From NCBI GenBank assembly GCA_014656015.1, contig BNBP01000014.1, positions 57,440 to 121,439 of the forward strand: 64,000 bases of DNA, given 5' to 3'. The notes under the pieces were generated by a model. The model ran no database searches and was not told the origin of the DNA. It worked only from the letters and a program-made list of their open reading frames with translations. Source of the DNA: Streptomyces griseoaurantiacus (GTDB lineage Bacteria > Actinomycetota > Actinomycetes > Streptomycetales > Streptomycetaceae). Within the stretch, counting starts at the first letter, position 1; each line of letters starts with the position of its first letter. Positions 26,499-34,850 of the stretch are shown here, in pieces. Made by a program: the position numbers and the translations under genes.

Positions 26499-26535
26499 AC
26501 ACCCCCTCCTGCGCGGGGCACGCCACGCGCACGAC

Positions 26536-26567
26536 GACGGCCCGCCCCCGCGAGGGGACGGGCCGTC
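26536..26567. terminator. Bidirectional terminator between thiQ and the LAXTG gene
   Basis: A 9-bp stem (26536-26544 with 26559-26567) continues with an inner CCCC/GGGG pairing. It lies between convergent genes, 38 nt after thiQ and 27 nt after the opposite gene's stop. Confidence 0.75.
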
Positions 26568-26593
26568 TGGTGCCTACGGGTGTCGCGAGGGCG

Positions 26594-27346
26594 TCAGCCG
26601 GACTTCGAGGCGCCGCGGCGGCGCATGCCGAAGAACACCGCGCCACCACCGACGAGGACCAGCGCGGCGGCGATGCCGGCGATCATCGGGGTGTTCGAAC
26701 TGGCGCCGGTCTCGGCCAGGTTGGACTCGCCGACGGCCGCGGGCGAGGGACCGTTGTCGCTGTCCGAGGCGGCCGGGGCGGCCTCGGACTCCGTGGCGGT
26801 GTCCGAGGGCGTGCTCTCGGGGGTGGACTCCTCGCCCGAGGGCTTGTCCGCCGTCTGTGAGGGCTTCGGCGAGGCGGGCTTCGAGGGCGTGGTGCTGTCG
26901 CCGGAGGAGCAGGCCGTCTCCGGGGCCGTCACATTGCCCTTGACGTCGTCGTCGACGGCGTTGTTGTTCGCCTTGACGTGGACCCGGTAGACGGCGCCCG
27001 GCTTCCAGTCCTCCTCGAAGGTGACGGTGACACCCTCGCGGGAACCCCGGACGTCGGTCTTCTCGCCGACCTTCTTCTCGTCGGCGCCGTTGTTCTCCAG
27101 GAACACGGAGATGGTCACCGGGGTGCGGGAGGCGTCGACGTTGGTGACGGCGATGACGCCCTTGTCGCCGTCGCACTTGGCCACGGCGGAGAACTCGTTG
27201 ATGTTGCAGGCCGACGCGGTGCCGGCGACGCCGAGCGCGAGGGCCGCCGAGGCGGACGCGACGCCGAGGACGCGGGCGGCGCGCGCGGTGGTGCGCCGGG
27301 ATATGAACGAGGCGGATGAGGTGGACGACTTGGACAAGGTGGCCAC
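26594..27346 (-). CDS. LAXTG-anchored cell-surface protein
   Basis: A 250-residue secreted protein. A signal peptide ends near residue 46 (LALGVAGTASA), a compact cysteine-containing domain follows (about 47-155), then a Ser/Thr/Pro/Glu stalk and a sorting signal LAETG (210-214) with a hydrophobic segment and MRRR tail. LAXTG is the preferred motif of Streptomyces class E sortases. No sortase gene is nearby. GTG 27346 is preferred because AAGGG lies just upstream; in-frame GTGs at 27358 and 27418 are alternatives. A near-consensus promoter lies behind it. Confidence 0.85.
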   Translation of the reverse strand: MATLSKSSTSSASFISRRTTARAARVLGVASASAALALGVAGTASACNINEFSAVAKCDGDKGVIAVTNVDASRTPVTISVFLENNGADEKKVGEKTDVRGSREGVTVTFEEDWKPGAVYRVHVKANNNAVDDDVKGNVTAPETACSSGDSTTPSKPASPKPSQTADKPSGEESTPESTPSDTATESEAAPAASDSDNGPSPAAVGESNLAETGASSNTPMIAGIAAALVLVGGGAVFFGMRRRGASKSG

Positions 27347-27441
27347 TGTGCCCTTCACGGGATGCGCAACTGCGGGGGGTGAACGGAGACTTGAGGGCGC
27401 CACAGGAGCGGTCGCCACAGAATCCCCGAGTGGCTCACAGG

Positions 27442-27469
27442 TCTATAAGCGTCACGTAAGAGCTGTCAA
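27442..27469 (-). promoter_or_regulatory. Near-consensus housekeeping promoter for the LAXTG gene
   Basis: On the minus strand TTGACA (27469-27464) and TATAGA (27447-27442) are separated by 16 nt. This is unusually close to the sigma-70/HrdB consensus for Streptomyces. The start point would be near 27435. Confidence 0.75.
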
Positions 27470-27545
27470 CGCATATGCCTCGTCAACTCCCGGACTTTAC
27501 CCGCTTATTAACCGCTCGGACGTTTGAGTGTCACCCCGTGGGACG

Positions 27546-27571
27546 GCGCCCGCCCAGGCGGGGACGGGCGC
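27546..27571 (-). terminator. Terminator-like hairpin after the VOC gene
   Basis: GCGCCCG (27546-27552) pairs with CGGGCGC (27565-27571), with partial inner pairing. It lies downstream of the leftward VOC gene. Confidence 0.5.
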
Positions 27572-27613
27572 GAGCACCTCACTGCCCCTCAACTCTGCCC
27601 GCACCGGCCGGGT

Positions 27614-28022
27614 TCAGCCCTCGACGGCCGCCGGGTCCATCCACACGACCTCCCAGGAGTGGCCGTCCGGGTCGTCGAAGGGAACGGCCGTACATGAAAC
27701 CGTGGTCCTGGGTGTCGTCGTTGTCGGTGCCCCCGGCGGCGAGCGCCCGCTCGACCAGCTCGTCCACCTTCTCCCGGCTCTCCGCGCTCAGACACAGCAG
27801 GACCTCGCTGGTGCGGGCGGAGTCCGCGATCTCCTTCTTGGTGAAGTCGGCGTAGCGCTTCCTGCTGAGCATCATCGCGATGATCGTGTCGCTGATCACC
27901 ACGCAGGCGCAGTCCTCGTTGCTGAACTGCGGGTTGATCGAGTAGCCGAGCTCGGTGAAGAACTTCCTCGAGGTATCGACGTTCTCGACGGGCAGGTTCA
28001 CGAAGATCATCTGCTGGTACAC
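27614..28022 (-). pseudogene. VOC/glyoxalase family protein with a 3' frameshift
   Basis: The N-terminal 111 residues are a typical VOC (PhnB/glyoxalase-like) domain (MYQQMIFVNLPVENVDTSRKFF start, ending DTQDHGFMYGRS). The frame then shifts. Reading with one C fewer in the run at 27680-27682 restores the expected family ending (SFDDPDGHSWEVVWMDP) and a stop at 27614-27616. As written, the frame runs on to 27579 with an Arg/Gly-rich tail. The extra base is either a real lesion or a sequencing error. The family binds metal and has varied small-molecule functions. Start GTG 28022. Confidence 0.75.
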
Positions 28023-28143
28023 GGCGGGGCTCCCGGTGGGGTTGCGGTGCTGCGTCTTCCTTACGGAGGGACAGACCCGGAGCGCTCACCGAACTCATCG
28101 GCACGCCGGGAAGGAATTTCCCGCGGCCACCGGGCCCCGCCGC

Positions 28144-29454
28144 TCAGCGAAGGAGCGGCAGGGCGGCCAGCTCGGCGACCAGCCAGGTCAGCGGGGCGAG
28201 GACGAGGACCAGAGCGCCGGCGCGCAGCAGCGCGGCGGACCGCAGCAGAGTGGCCGGGGCACCGATCCGCAGCAGGGCGGCGGTGGTGTCGGCCCGGTCG
28301 CCGCGGGCCTCGACGGCCGCCGTCAGCAGCGTCGCGAGGGCGCAGCCGGCCACCACGAGCGCGCCGAGGACGCTCAGCGGCCCGAACGCGGGGGGCGCGT
28401 CGTGCGCCTCGGCGTACACCCGGGCGATGGCGTACGCGCCGGAGGCGACCGCGCACACCACGCCGAGGGGACGGCCGATGCGCCCCGCCTCCTCCTGGAG
28501 GCCCCGGCCGGACAGCAGCCGCAGGACGCCCGGGCGGGCCGCCTGCAGCAGGCGCCCGCACAGGTGGGTGAGCGCGGGCCCGGCCAGGGCGAGGCCGAGG
28601 GCGGTGAGCGCCCAGCCGGCCAGCACACCGGCGGTGCCGGCCACGAGGTCGCCGGGGAGGTCGAGGCGCGCGCCGCGCGGGTCGCGGGCGGCGTAGGTCT
28701 CGGTGGTCAGGCCGGCGGCGACGACGGCGATGCCCCACGGCAGCCCGGACGGGGCGGGTACGGCGTGGGTCCCGGTGTCCGCCGGGAGGGCGCCCTGCCG
28801 TCCGGTCGCCGCGCGGGGTTTCCCCACCCGGCGGTTCCCGGCCGCCGTGCCCGCGCCCGGCGTGCCCGGCTCCGCACCGGGCTCGGCGCCCGGCCCGCCG
28901 GCCGGCCCCGCGCCCGGGCCCGTCGGTGCGTCGCGGCGGGCGTCCTCGCGGGGACGCAGGCTCAGGGCGCCGGCCACCGAGGCCGCGAGGGGGACCACCG
29001 CCAGCAGGGTCACCGTCGCCGGGAGCGGCAGCGGCAGGCCCGCCGCGAGCGCGTCGGCGAGGGAGTTGCGGGGCGGGGTGCCTGGCAGGTCGCCGCGCAG
29101 GTGCAGGAAGAGGAGGAGCGCGGCGGCGGAGCCGAGCGCGCAGGACAGGGCGGTGGTGAGGACGGAGAACACCATCAGGCGGCCGGGGCCCAGACCGACC
29201 GCCGACAGCCCGGGGCGCGGCCGCGTGGCCGGGTCGGCGCGGGCGACGGCGACGGCGAGGTGCACGGTGGCCGCGAGCGGGACCGCGCACCACGCGAGCC
29301 GCAGCGCGGCCCCGGGGGAGGCCCCCGGGTGTGCGAGGGCGTACCCGAAGGCGCACAGCAGCAGGAAGCCGGTGCCCGCCGAGGCGGCGGCGACCAGCAG
29401 TCTGCGGACCTGGACCAGTACGTGTGCCCGGCGGGCTAGACGGAGAGCGAGCAC
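28144..29454 (-). CDS. ABC transporter permease-like membrane protein
   Basis: A 436-residue polytopic membrane protein with several hydrophobic helices (for example around LLVAAASAGTGFLLLCAFGYAL and LVVAGCALATLLTAAV) and a long Gly/Pro/Ala-rich loop in the middle (about 170-215). GTG 29454 overlaps the stop of the upstream ATPase gene by 19 nt, so the two are coupled. It looks like an FtsX/MacB-type permease partner, but I could not identify a MacB periplasmic domain. The substrate is unknown. Confidence 0.7.
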   Translation of the reverse strand: MLALRLARRAHVLVQVRRLLVAAASAGTGFLLLCAFGYALAHPGASPGAALRLAWCAVPLAATVHLAVAVARADPATRPRPGLSAVGLGPGRLMVFSVLTTALSCALGSAAALLLFLHLRGDLPGTPPRNSLADALAAGLPLPLPATVTLLAVVPLAASVAGALSLRPREDARRDAPTGPGAGPAGGPGAEPGAEPGTPGAGTAAGNRRVGKPRAATGRQGALPADTGTHAVPAPSGLPWGIAVVAAGLTTETYAARDPRGARLDLPGDLVAGTAGVLAGWALTALGLALAGPALTHLCGRLLQAARPGVLRLLSGRGLQEEAGRIGRPLGVVCAVASGAYAIARVYAEAHDAPPAFGPLSVLGALVVAGCALATLLTAAVEARGDRADTTAALLRIGAPATLLRSAALLRAGALVLVLAPLTWLVAELAALPLLR

Positions 29455-30173
29455 GCGGCCCGGCCTTCCGACTCCGCGGCGGGCGGCAGATGGACGGTCT
29501 GCACGCAGCGGCCGTCCAGGAGCGCCACCGAGCGGTCGGCGAGCGTCGCCGTCTCGGGTTCGGTCGTGGCCAGGACGACCGTGATGCCGTGCGAGCGGGC
29601 CGCCGTGGTGAGGGTGCGCAGCACGTGGGCGCGGTCGGCCCGGTGCAGCGAGGCGGTCGGCTCGTCGGCGAAGAGCACGGTGGGCGCCGCGGCCAGGGCG
29701 CGGGCGATGGCCACCCGCTGCCGCGCGGCGGCCGGCAGGCCGCGCGGGCGTTTGCGCGCGCAGTCCCCGATGTCGAGCCGTTCGAGCCATTCGCGGGCGG
29801 TGGTCCGGGCGGCACGGCGCCCGGTGCCGCGCAGCATCAGCGGCAGGGCGGCGTTCTCCCAGACGGTGAGCTCGGGGACCAGGTGGGGCACCGGGTCGAT
29901 CCAGCCGAACCGCTCCCGGCGCAGCCGTTCGCGCCGCATCGGGCGCATGGTGTGCATCGGCTTGCTGTTGAACCAGATCTCGCCGCTCTGCGCCGGCAGC
30001 AGTCCGGACAGACAGCTCAGCAGGGTCGTCTTGCCGCTGCCGCGCGGGCCGGTGACGGCCAGGATCTCGCCGTCGCGCACGCCGAGCGAGACACCGGTCA
30101 GGGCCGGCGAGCCGTTGTGCTGGAAGTGCAGGGCGCGTGCCCAGAGCACGTCGTTGTCCGGCGGTGCCACCAT
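29436..30173 (-). CDS. ABC transporter ATP-binding protein with degenerate motifs
   Basis: A 245-residue LolD/MacB-type ATPase. Walker A is intact (GPRGSGKTT) and Walker B is FADEP, but the signature LSGGQ is replaced by LPAAARQ, and the H-loop His is missing (LATTEPE). This suggests weak or no hydrolysis at these sites, or a divergent exporter. ATG 30173 is preferred to GTG 30182 because GAGG is then 8 nt upstream. It is coupled to the downstream permease gene. Confidence 0.82.
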   Translation of the reverse strand: MVAPPDNDVLWARALHFQHNGSPALTGVSLGVRDGEILAVTGPRGSGKTTLLSCLSGLLPAQSGEIWFNSKPMHTMRPMRRERLRRERFGWIDPVPHLVPELTVWENAALPLMLRGTGRRAARTTAREWLERLDIGDCARKRPRGLPAAARQRVAIARALAAAPTVLFADEPTASLHRADRAHVLRTLTTAARSHGITVVLATTEPETATLADRSVALLDGRCVQTVHLPPAAESEGRAACSLSV

Positions 30174-30344
30174 CGCGTACACCTCGCTTCAGATCCGCTG
30201 TCCCGGCCGGGTCTTCGGGCAGGTCCCGCTGCCGCGTCCCCCGTCCGGGCCCCTCCTGGGGGTCCCTCTTCCGGGGGAACGAAGACAGGGCCGATCGGTC
30301 ACTGGCACGCTAGGCGGCCCCGAGGCGGGAGGCCGGACGGCACA

Positions 30345-30390
30345 CGGCCCCGGGTCACCGTTTCCCACTCGAACGGGTGACCCGAGGCCG
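30345..30390 (-). terminator. Long hairpin after the aminotransferase gene
   Basis: Arms 30345-30362 and 30372-30390 pair over about 18 bp with one mismatch and one bulge around a 9-nt loop. It lies 59 nt beyond the stop of the leftward aminotransferase gene. Confidence 0.7.
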
Positions 30391-30448
30391 TTGTTGATCA
30401 TTCAGGACGACGATATGCCCGGCGTGTGGAGCGTCCTGTGCGCGAGGC

Positions 30449-31822
30449 TCACAGCTTCGTCCACGCCTCCGTCAGCACGCCCCGCAGTATCTGTTCGATC
30501 TCGTCGAACGTGGACTGGTCGGAGATCAGCGGCGGGGCGAGCTGGACGACGGGGTCGCCGCGGTCGTCGGCCCGGCAGTACAGGCCGTTGTCGTACAGGG
30601 CCTTGGAGAGGAAGCCGTAGAGGACCCGCTCGGTCTCCTCCGCGTCGAAGCTCTCCTTGGTCGCCTTGTCCTTCACCAGCTCGATGCCGTAGAAGAAGCC
30701 GTTGCCGCGGACGTCGCCGACGATCGGCAGGTCGTGCAGCTTCTCCAGGGTGGCGCGGAAGGCGCCCTCGTTGTCCAGCACGTGCTGGTTGAGGCCCTCG
30801 CGCTCGAACAGGTCGAGGTTGGCGAGGCCGACGGCCGCGGAGACCGGGTGGCCGCCGAAGGTGTAGCCGTGCAGGAAGGTGTTGTCGCCCTTGTAGAACG
30901 GCTCGGCCAGGCGGTCGGAGATGACACAGGCGCCGATGGGGGAGTAGCCCGAGGTCATCCCCTTGGCGCAGGTGATCATGTCGGGGACGTAGCCGAACTT
31001 GTCGCAGGCGAACATCGTGCCGAGCCGGCCGAAGGCGCAGATGACCTCGTCGGAGACGAGCAGCACGTCGTAGGTGTCGCAGATCTCGCGGACCCGCTGG
31101 AAGTAGCCGGGCGGCGGCGGGAAGCAGCCGCCGGCGTTCTGCACCGGCTCCAGGAAGACGGCGGCGACGGTGTCCGGGCCCTCGAAGAGGATCTGCTGCT
31201 CGATCTGGTCGGCGGCCCAGCGGCCGAAGGCCTCGGGGTCGTCGCCGAAGAGCGGGGCGCGGTAGATGTTGGTGTTGGGCACCTTGTGCGCGCCCGGCAC
31301 GAGCGGCTCGAAGGGCGCCTTCAGGGCGGGCAGGCCGGTGATGGACAGGGCGCCCTGGGGGGTGCCGTGGTAGGCCACGGCGCGGGATATCACCTTGTGC
31401 TTGGTGGGCTTGCCGGTCAGCTTGAAGTACTGCTTGGCCAGCTTCCAGGCGGTCTCCACCGCCTCGCCGCCGCCGGTGGTGAAGAAGACCTTGTTCAGAT
31501 CGCCCGGCGCGTACCCGGCGAGCCGCTCGGCGAGTTCGACGGCCTTGGGGTGGGCGTAGGACCACACCGGGAAGAACGCCAGCTCCTGCGCCTGCTTGAA
31601 CGCGGTCTCGGCGAGCTCCGTGCGGCCGTGGCCCGCCTGGACGACGAACAGGCCCGCGAGGCCGTCCAGGTAGCGCCTGCCCTTGTCGTCGTAGATGTAG
31701 GTGCCCTCGCCGCGCACGATCGTCGGCACGGGGGCGTTCTCGTACGAGGACATGCGGGTGAAGTGCATCCACAGGTGGTCGTACGCGGCCTTGCTGAGGT
31801 CCTTGGCGCTGTCGGTGCTCAC
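30449..31822 (-). CDS. Class III omega-aminotransferase (polyamine catabolism)
   Basis: A 457-residue PLP enzyme of the class III family. The PLP lysine is K287 in ITCAKGMTSGY, with Asp258 in VSDEV. It resembles putrescine/omega-amino acid:pyruvate transaminases and corresponds, from memory, to S. coelicolor SCO5655, implicated in polyamine breakdown. It likely converts putrescine or a related amine to its aldehyde. GTG 31822 lies 2 nt after the Lrp-type gene stop, so the pair forms an operon. A more upstream GTG at 31840 is possible. Confidence 0.88.
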   Translation of the reverse strand: MSTDSAKDLSKAAYDHLWMHFTRMSSYENAPVPTIVRGEGTYIYDDKGRRYLDGLAGLFVVQAGHGRTELAETAFKQAQELAFFPVWSYAHPKAVELAERLAGYAPGDLNKVFFTTGGGEAVETAWKLAKQYFKLTGKPTKHKVISRAVAYHGTPQGALSITGLPALKAPFEPLVPGAHKVPNTNIYRAPLFGDDPEAFGRWAADQIEQQILFEGPDTVAAVFLEPVQNAGGCFPPPPGYFQRVREICDTYDVLLVSDEVICAFGRLGTMFACDKFGYVPDMITCAKGMTSGYSPIGACVISDRLAEPFYKGDNTFLHGYTFGGHPVSAAVGLANLDLFEREGLNQHVLDNEGAFRATLEKLHDLPIVGDVRGNGFFYGIELVKDKATKESFDAEETERVLYGFLSKALYDNGLYCRADDRGDPVVQLAPPLISDQSTFDEIEQILRGVLTEAWTKL

Positions 31823-31824
31823 GG

Positions 31825-32349
31825 CTATCGGGTTCCCCACATGTAGGTCTGCTTCTTGAGCTTGAGGTAGACGAAACTCTCGGTGGAGCGCACGCCGGGG
31901 ACGGCCCGGATGCGTTTGTTGATGACCTCCAGGAGGTGGTCGTCGTCCTCGCAGACGATCTCCACCATCAGGTCGAAGGACCCGGCGGTCATCACGACGT
32001 ACTCGCACTCGTCCATGGCCGCCAGCGCGTCCGCGACGGCGGCCACGTCCCCCTCCACGTTGACGCCGACCATCGCCTGCCGCCGGAAGCCCACCGTGAG
32101 CGGGTCCGTCACGGCGACGATCTGCATAACGCCCTGGTCGAGGAGTTTCTGCACGCGCTGGCGCACGGCCGCCTCGGAGAGGCCCACCGCCTTGCCGATC
32201 GCGGCGTACGGCCGTCGGCCGTCCTCCTGGAGCTGTTCGACGATGGCGAGGGAGACGGCGTCCAGGTGGGGGACGCCGTTGCCGTTCCGGTGCTCCCGGG
32301 AGGAGTCCCTGTGCTCTGCGCTTCGACTGGCCACGGGGTCACTGTGCAC
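31825..32349 (-). CDS. Lrp/AsnC family transcriptional regulator
   Basis: A 174-residue regulator. An N-terminal helix-turn-helix lies around AIGKAVGLSEAAVRQRVQKLLDQGV, and a C-terminal RAM ligand domain (VGVNVEGDVAAVADAL... VEIVCEDDDHLLEVINKRI) follows. It shares a transcript with the aminotransferase and diverges from the aldehyde dehydrogenase, so it probably controls both in response to an amine or amino acid. GTG 32349 is chosen by remembered homologue length; there is no strong ribosome-binding site, and GTG 32334 is possible. Confidence 0.87.
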   Translation of the reverse strand: MHSDPVASRSAEHRDSSREHRNGNGVPHLDAVSLAIVEQLQEDGRRPYAAIGKAVGLSEAAVRQRVQKLLDQGVMQIVAVTDPLTVGFRRQAMVGVNVEGDVAAVADALAAMDECEYVVMTAGSFDLMVEIVCEDDDHLLEVINKRIRAVPGVRSTESFVYLKLKKQTYMWGTR

Positions 32350-32444
32350 GAGGTATCGACAGTTCCGCAAGGCATTCTCGATGAAATTCGTTGTCTGAGG
32401 TGAGTGAAGATGCGGATTTCGCAGCGCGCGGGGGAGTGGGGGTA

Positions 32445-32472
32445 TTGAAAACGCGAAGGCACCGACTAGGGT
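32445..32472 (+). promoter_or_regulatory. Promoter for the aldehyde dehydrogenase gene
   Basis: TTGAAA (32445-32450) and TAGGGT (32467-32472) are separated by 16 nt, in the A/T-richer divergent region behind the Lrp-type regulator. This is the probable target region of that regulator. Confidence 0.55.
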
Positions 32473-32555
32473 GGATGTCTCAGCAAATGGACACGTGGCG
32501 AAGCCGGACACGTGACGTTTGCCGCCCGCAACCGAAACCCCCGGGAGGACCGGCA

Positions 32556-33995
32556 GTGAGCACCGAGCTGCGTCGTCTGCGCAATCACATCGACGGCGAA
32601 TTCCGCGACGCCGCCGACGGACGGACCACCGAGGTGGTCAACCCCGTGACCGGTGCGGCGTACGCGACGGCACCGCTGTCCGGGCAGGCGGACGTCGACG
32701 CCGCCATGGCCGCCGCCGCCGCGGCCTTCCCCGCCTGGCGCGACACCACCCCCGCCGAGCGCCAGAAGGCATTGCTGAAGATCGCCGACGCCTTCGAGGA
32801 GCGCGCCGAGGAACTCATCGCCGCCGAGGTGGAGAACACGGGCAAGCCGGTCGGGCTGACCCGCACCGAGGAGATCCCGCCGATGATCGACCAGATCCGC
32901 TTCTTCGCGGGCGCGGCGCGGATGCTGGAGGGCCGCTCGGCGGGCGAGTACATGGAGGGACTGACCTCCTTCGTACGCCGCGAGCCGATCGGCGTCTGCG
33001 CCCAGGTGGCGCCCTGGAACTACCCGATGATGATGGCCGTCTGGAAGTTCGCCCCCGCGCTCGCGGCCGGCAACACGGTCGTGCTCAAGCCCTCCGACAC
33101 CACCCCCGCCTCCACGGTCCTGATCGCCGACATCATCGGCTCGATCCTGCCCAAGGGCGTCTTCAACGTGATCTGCGGCGACCGCGACACCGGCCGGCTG
33201 ATGGTCGAGCACCCGACCCCGGCGATGGCCTCCATCACCGGCTCCGTGCGGGCCGGCATGTCGGTCGCCGAGTCCGCCTCCCGGGACCTCAAGCGGGTCC
33301 ACCTCGAACTCGGCGGCAAGGCACCCGTCGTCGTCTTCGAGGACACCGACATCGCCAAGGCCGTCGAGGACATCTCGGTCGCCGGGTACTTCAACGCCGG
33401 ACAGGACTGCACGGCCGCCACGCGCGTCCTCGTCCACGAGGACATCCACGACGAGTTCGTCGCCGCGCTCGCCAAGGCCGCCGCCGAGACGAAGACCGGG
33501 CAGCCCGACGACGAGGACGTGCTGTACGGGCCGCTGAACAACCCCAGCCAGCTCGAGCAGGTCGCCGGATTCATCGAGCGGCTCCCCGCGCACGCCAAGG
33601 TCGAGGCCGGCGGCCACCGGGTGGGCGAGACGGGGTACTTCTACGCCCCCACCGTCGTCTCCGGCCTGAAGCAGGACGACGAGATCATCCAGCAGGAGGT
33701 CTTCGGCCCGGTCATCACCGTGCAGTCCTTCCGGGACGAGGACCAGGCCGTGGAGTGGGCCAACGGCGTCGACTACGCGCTGGCCTCGTCCGTGTGGACG
33801 AAGGACCACGGCCGGGCGATGCGGATGTCGCGGAAGCTGGACTTCGGGTGCGTGTGGATCAACACCCACATCCCGCTGGTCGCGGAGATGCCGCACGGCG
33901 GCTTCAAGAAGTCCGGCTACGGCAAGGACCTGTCGGGCTACGGATTCGAGGACTACACGCGGATCAAGCACGTGATGACGTCGCTCGACGTGTGA
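32556..33995 (+). CDS. Aldehyde dehydrogenase (gamma-aminobutyraldehyde type)
   Basis: A 479-residue NAD(P)-dependent aldehyde dehydrogenase. Catalytic Cys285 (AGQDCTAATR) and Glu251 (LELGGKAP) are present, with VAPWNYP at 151-157. The sequence resembles gamma-aminobutyraldehyde or gamma-glutamyl-gamma-aminobutyraldehyde dehydrogenases. It would oxidise the aldehyde made by the divergent aminotransferase. GTG 32556 has GGGAGG 7 nt upstream. The gene corresponds, from memory, to S. coelicolor SCO5657. Confidence 0.88.
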   Translation: MSTELRRLRNHIDGEFRDAADGRTTEVVNPVTGAAYATAPLSGQADVDAAMAAAAAAFPAWRDTTPAERQKALLKIADAFEERAEELIAAEVENTGKPVGLTRTEEIPPMIDQIRFFAGAARMLEGRSAGEYMEGLTSFVRREPIGVCAQVAPWNYPMMMAVWKFAPALAAGNTVVLKPSDTTPASTVLIADIIGSILPKGVFNVICGDRDTGRLMVEHPTPAMASITGSVRAGMSVAESASRDLKRVHLELGGKAPVVVFEDTDIAKAVEDISVAGYFNAGQDCTAATRVLVHEDIHDEFVAALAKAAAETKTGQPDDEDVLYGPLNNPSQLEQVAGFIERLPAHAKVEAGGHRVGETGYFYAPTVVSGLKQDDEIIQQEVFGPVITVQSFRDEDQAVEWANGVDYALASSVWTKDHGRAMRMSRKLDFGCVWINTHIPLVAEMPHGGFKKSGYGKDLSGYGFEDYTRIKHVMTSLDV

Positions 33996-34020
33996 CACCG
34001 GCCGCTCGACGTGTGACACC
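33982..34020 (+). repeat. 21-bp period direct duplication at the gene end
   Basis: An 18-bp sequence (33982-33999) recurs at 34003-34020. The first copy contains the last codons and stop of the aldehyde dehydrogenase gene. It looks like a recent tandem slip and has no obvious function. Confidence 0.7.
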
Positions 34021-34024
34021 CGCC

Positions 34025-34054
34025 GTGAGCGGGGGCGTGCGGGCCCCCGCTCAC
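34025..34054. terminator. Terminator hairpin between convergent genes
   Basis: A perfect 12-bp stem (34025-34036 with 34043-34054) with a 6-nt loop lies between the rightward aldehyde dehydrogenase and the leftward GDPD gene. Confidence 0.8.
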
Positions 34055-34074
34055 GTCTGCGTCCGCCCGCGCCC

Positions 34075-34770
34075 TCAGAGGCGTTCCCGCAGCGCGTGCA
34101 GGGCGTCGACGCGGTTGGTGGTGAGCGAGTCGGCGCCCGCGGCCAGCAGACGGCGCATGGTCCGCGGAGTGTCGGGGGTCCACGCCGAGAGCAGCCGCCC
34201 GCCGCGGTGCACATGGGCCGCCAGCTCACGGGTGACCAGGCCGAACCGGTAGTTCAGCCAGCGCGGCCGCACCGCCTCGAGGAGCACCGGGCGCGGCGGG
34301 GCCAGGGAGGTCCAGGTCAGCGCGATCTCGGCGGCCGGATCGGCGGAGCGCACCGCGAGCATCGCCGGGGCGCCGGCGCAGTAGTACGCGCGCTCCCGCG
34401 CCCCGCACTCCCCCACGACGTCCAGCACCCGCCGCACCGACCGGGCCCCGGGCGCGCCCGGCAGGTCGATCAGCACGCGGCTGCCGTCCGTCGCCGCCAG
34501 CGCCTCGGCGAGCGTCGGCACCCCGCCGTCCGTCAGGTCGCGCACCTCCGCCGCGGACAGTGAGGCCAGCGGCCGGTCGTGCCCCCACAGCCGCTTCAGT
34601 GTGCCGTCGTGCAGAAGGACGGGGACCCCGTCCCGGGTGAGCCGCACGTCGAACTCCACCGCGTCCGCGCCCCGCCGGAGCGCGGACCGCAGCGAGTCGA
34701 GCGTGTTCTCACGGAAGCGGTAGGGATCGCCCCGGTGGGCGACGGCGGTGAAGGTCTGCATGCGGGCCAT
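34075..34770 (-). CDS. Glycerophosphodiester phosphodiesterase family protein
   Basis: A 231-residue GDPD TIM-barrel protein. Catalytic residues are in AHRGDP near the start and EFDVRLTRDGVPVLLHDGTL (Glu, Asp, His). It would hydrolyse glycerophosphodiesters from lipid turnover to glycerol-3-phosphate. It has no signal peptide, so it is probably cytoplasmic. ATG 34770 is chosen although the ribosome-binding site is weak; ATG 34761 is an alternative. Confidence 0.88.
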   Translation of the reverse strand: MARMQTFTAVAHRGDPYRFRENTLDSLRSALRRGADAVEFDVRLTRDGVPVLLHDGTLKRLWGHDRPLASLSAAEVRDLTDGGVPTLAEALAATDGSRVLIDLPGAPGARSVRRVLDVVGECGARERAYYCAGAPAMLAVRSADPAAEIALTWTSLAPPRPVLLEAVRPRWLNYRFGLVTRELAAHVHRGGRLLSAWTPDTPRTMRRLLAAGADSLTTNRVDALHALRERL

Positions 34771-34850
34771 TGTGACCGGCCGCCGCCAGGCGTTCCCCGC
34801 CGCCCGCCGCACGGCAGGCCGCCGCCCGGCGGGCCGTCGCGTGCCCGGCC

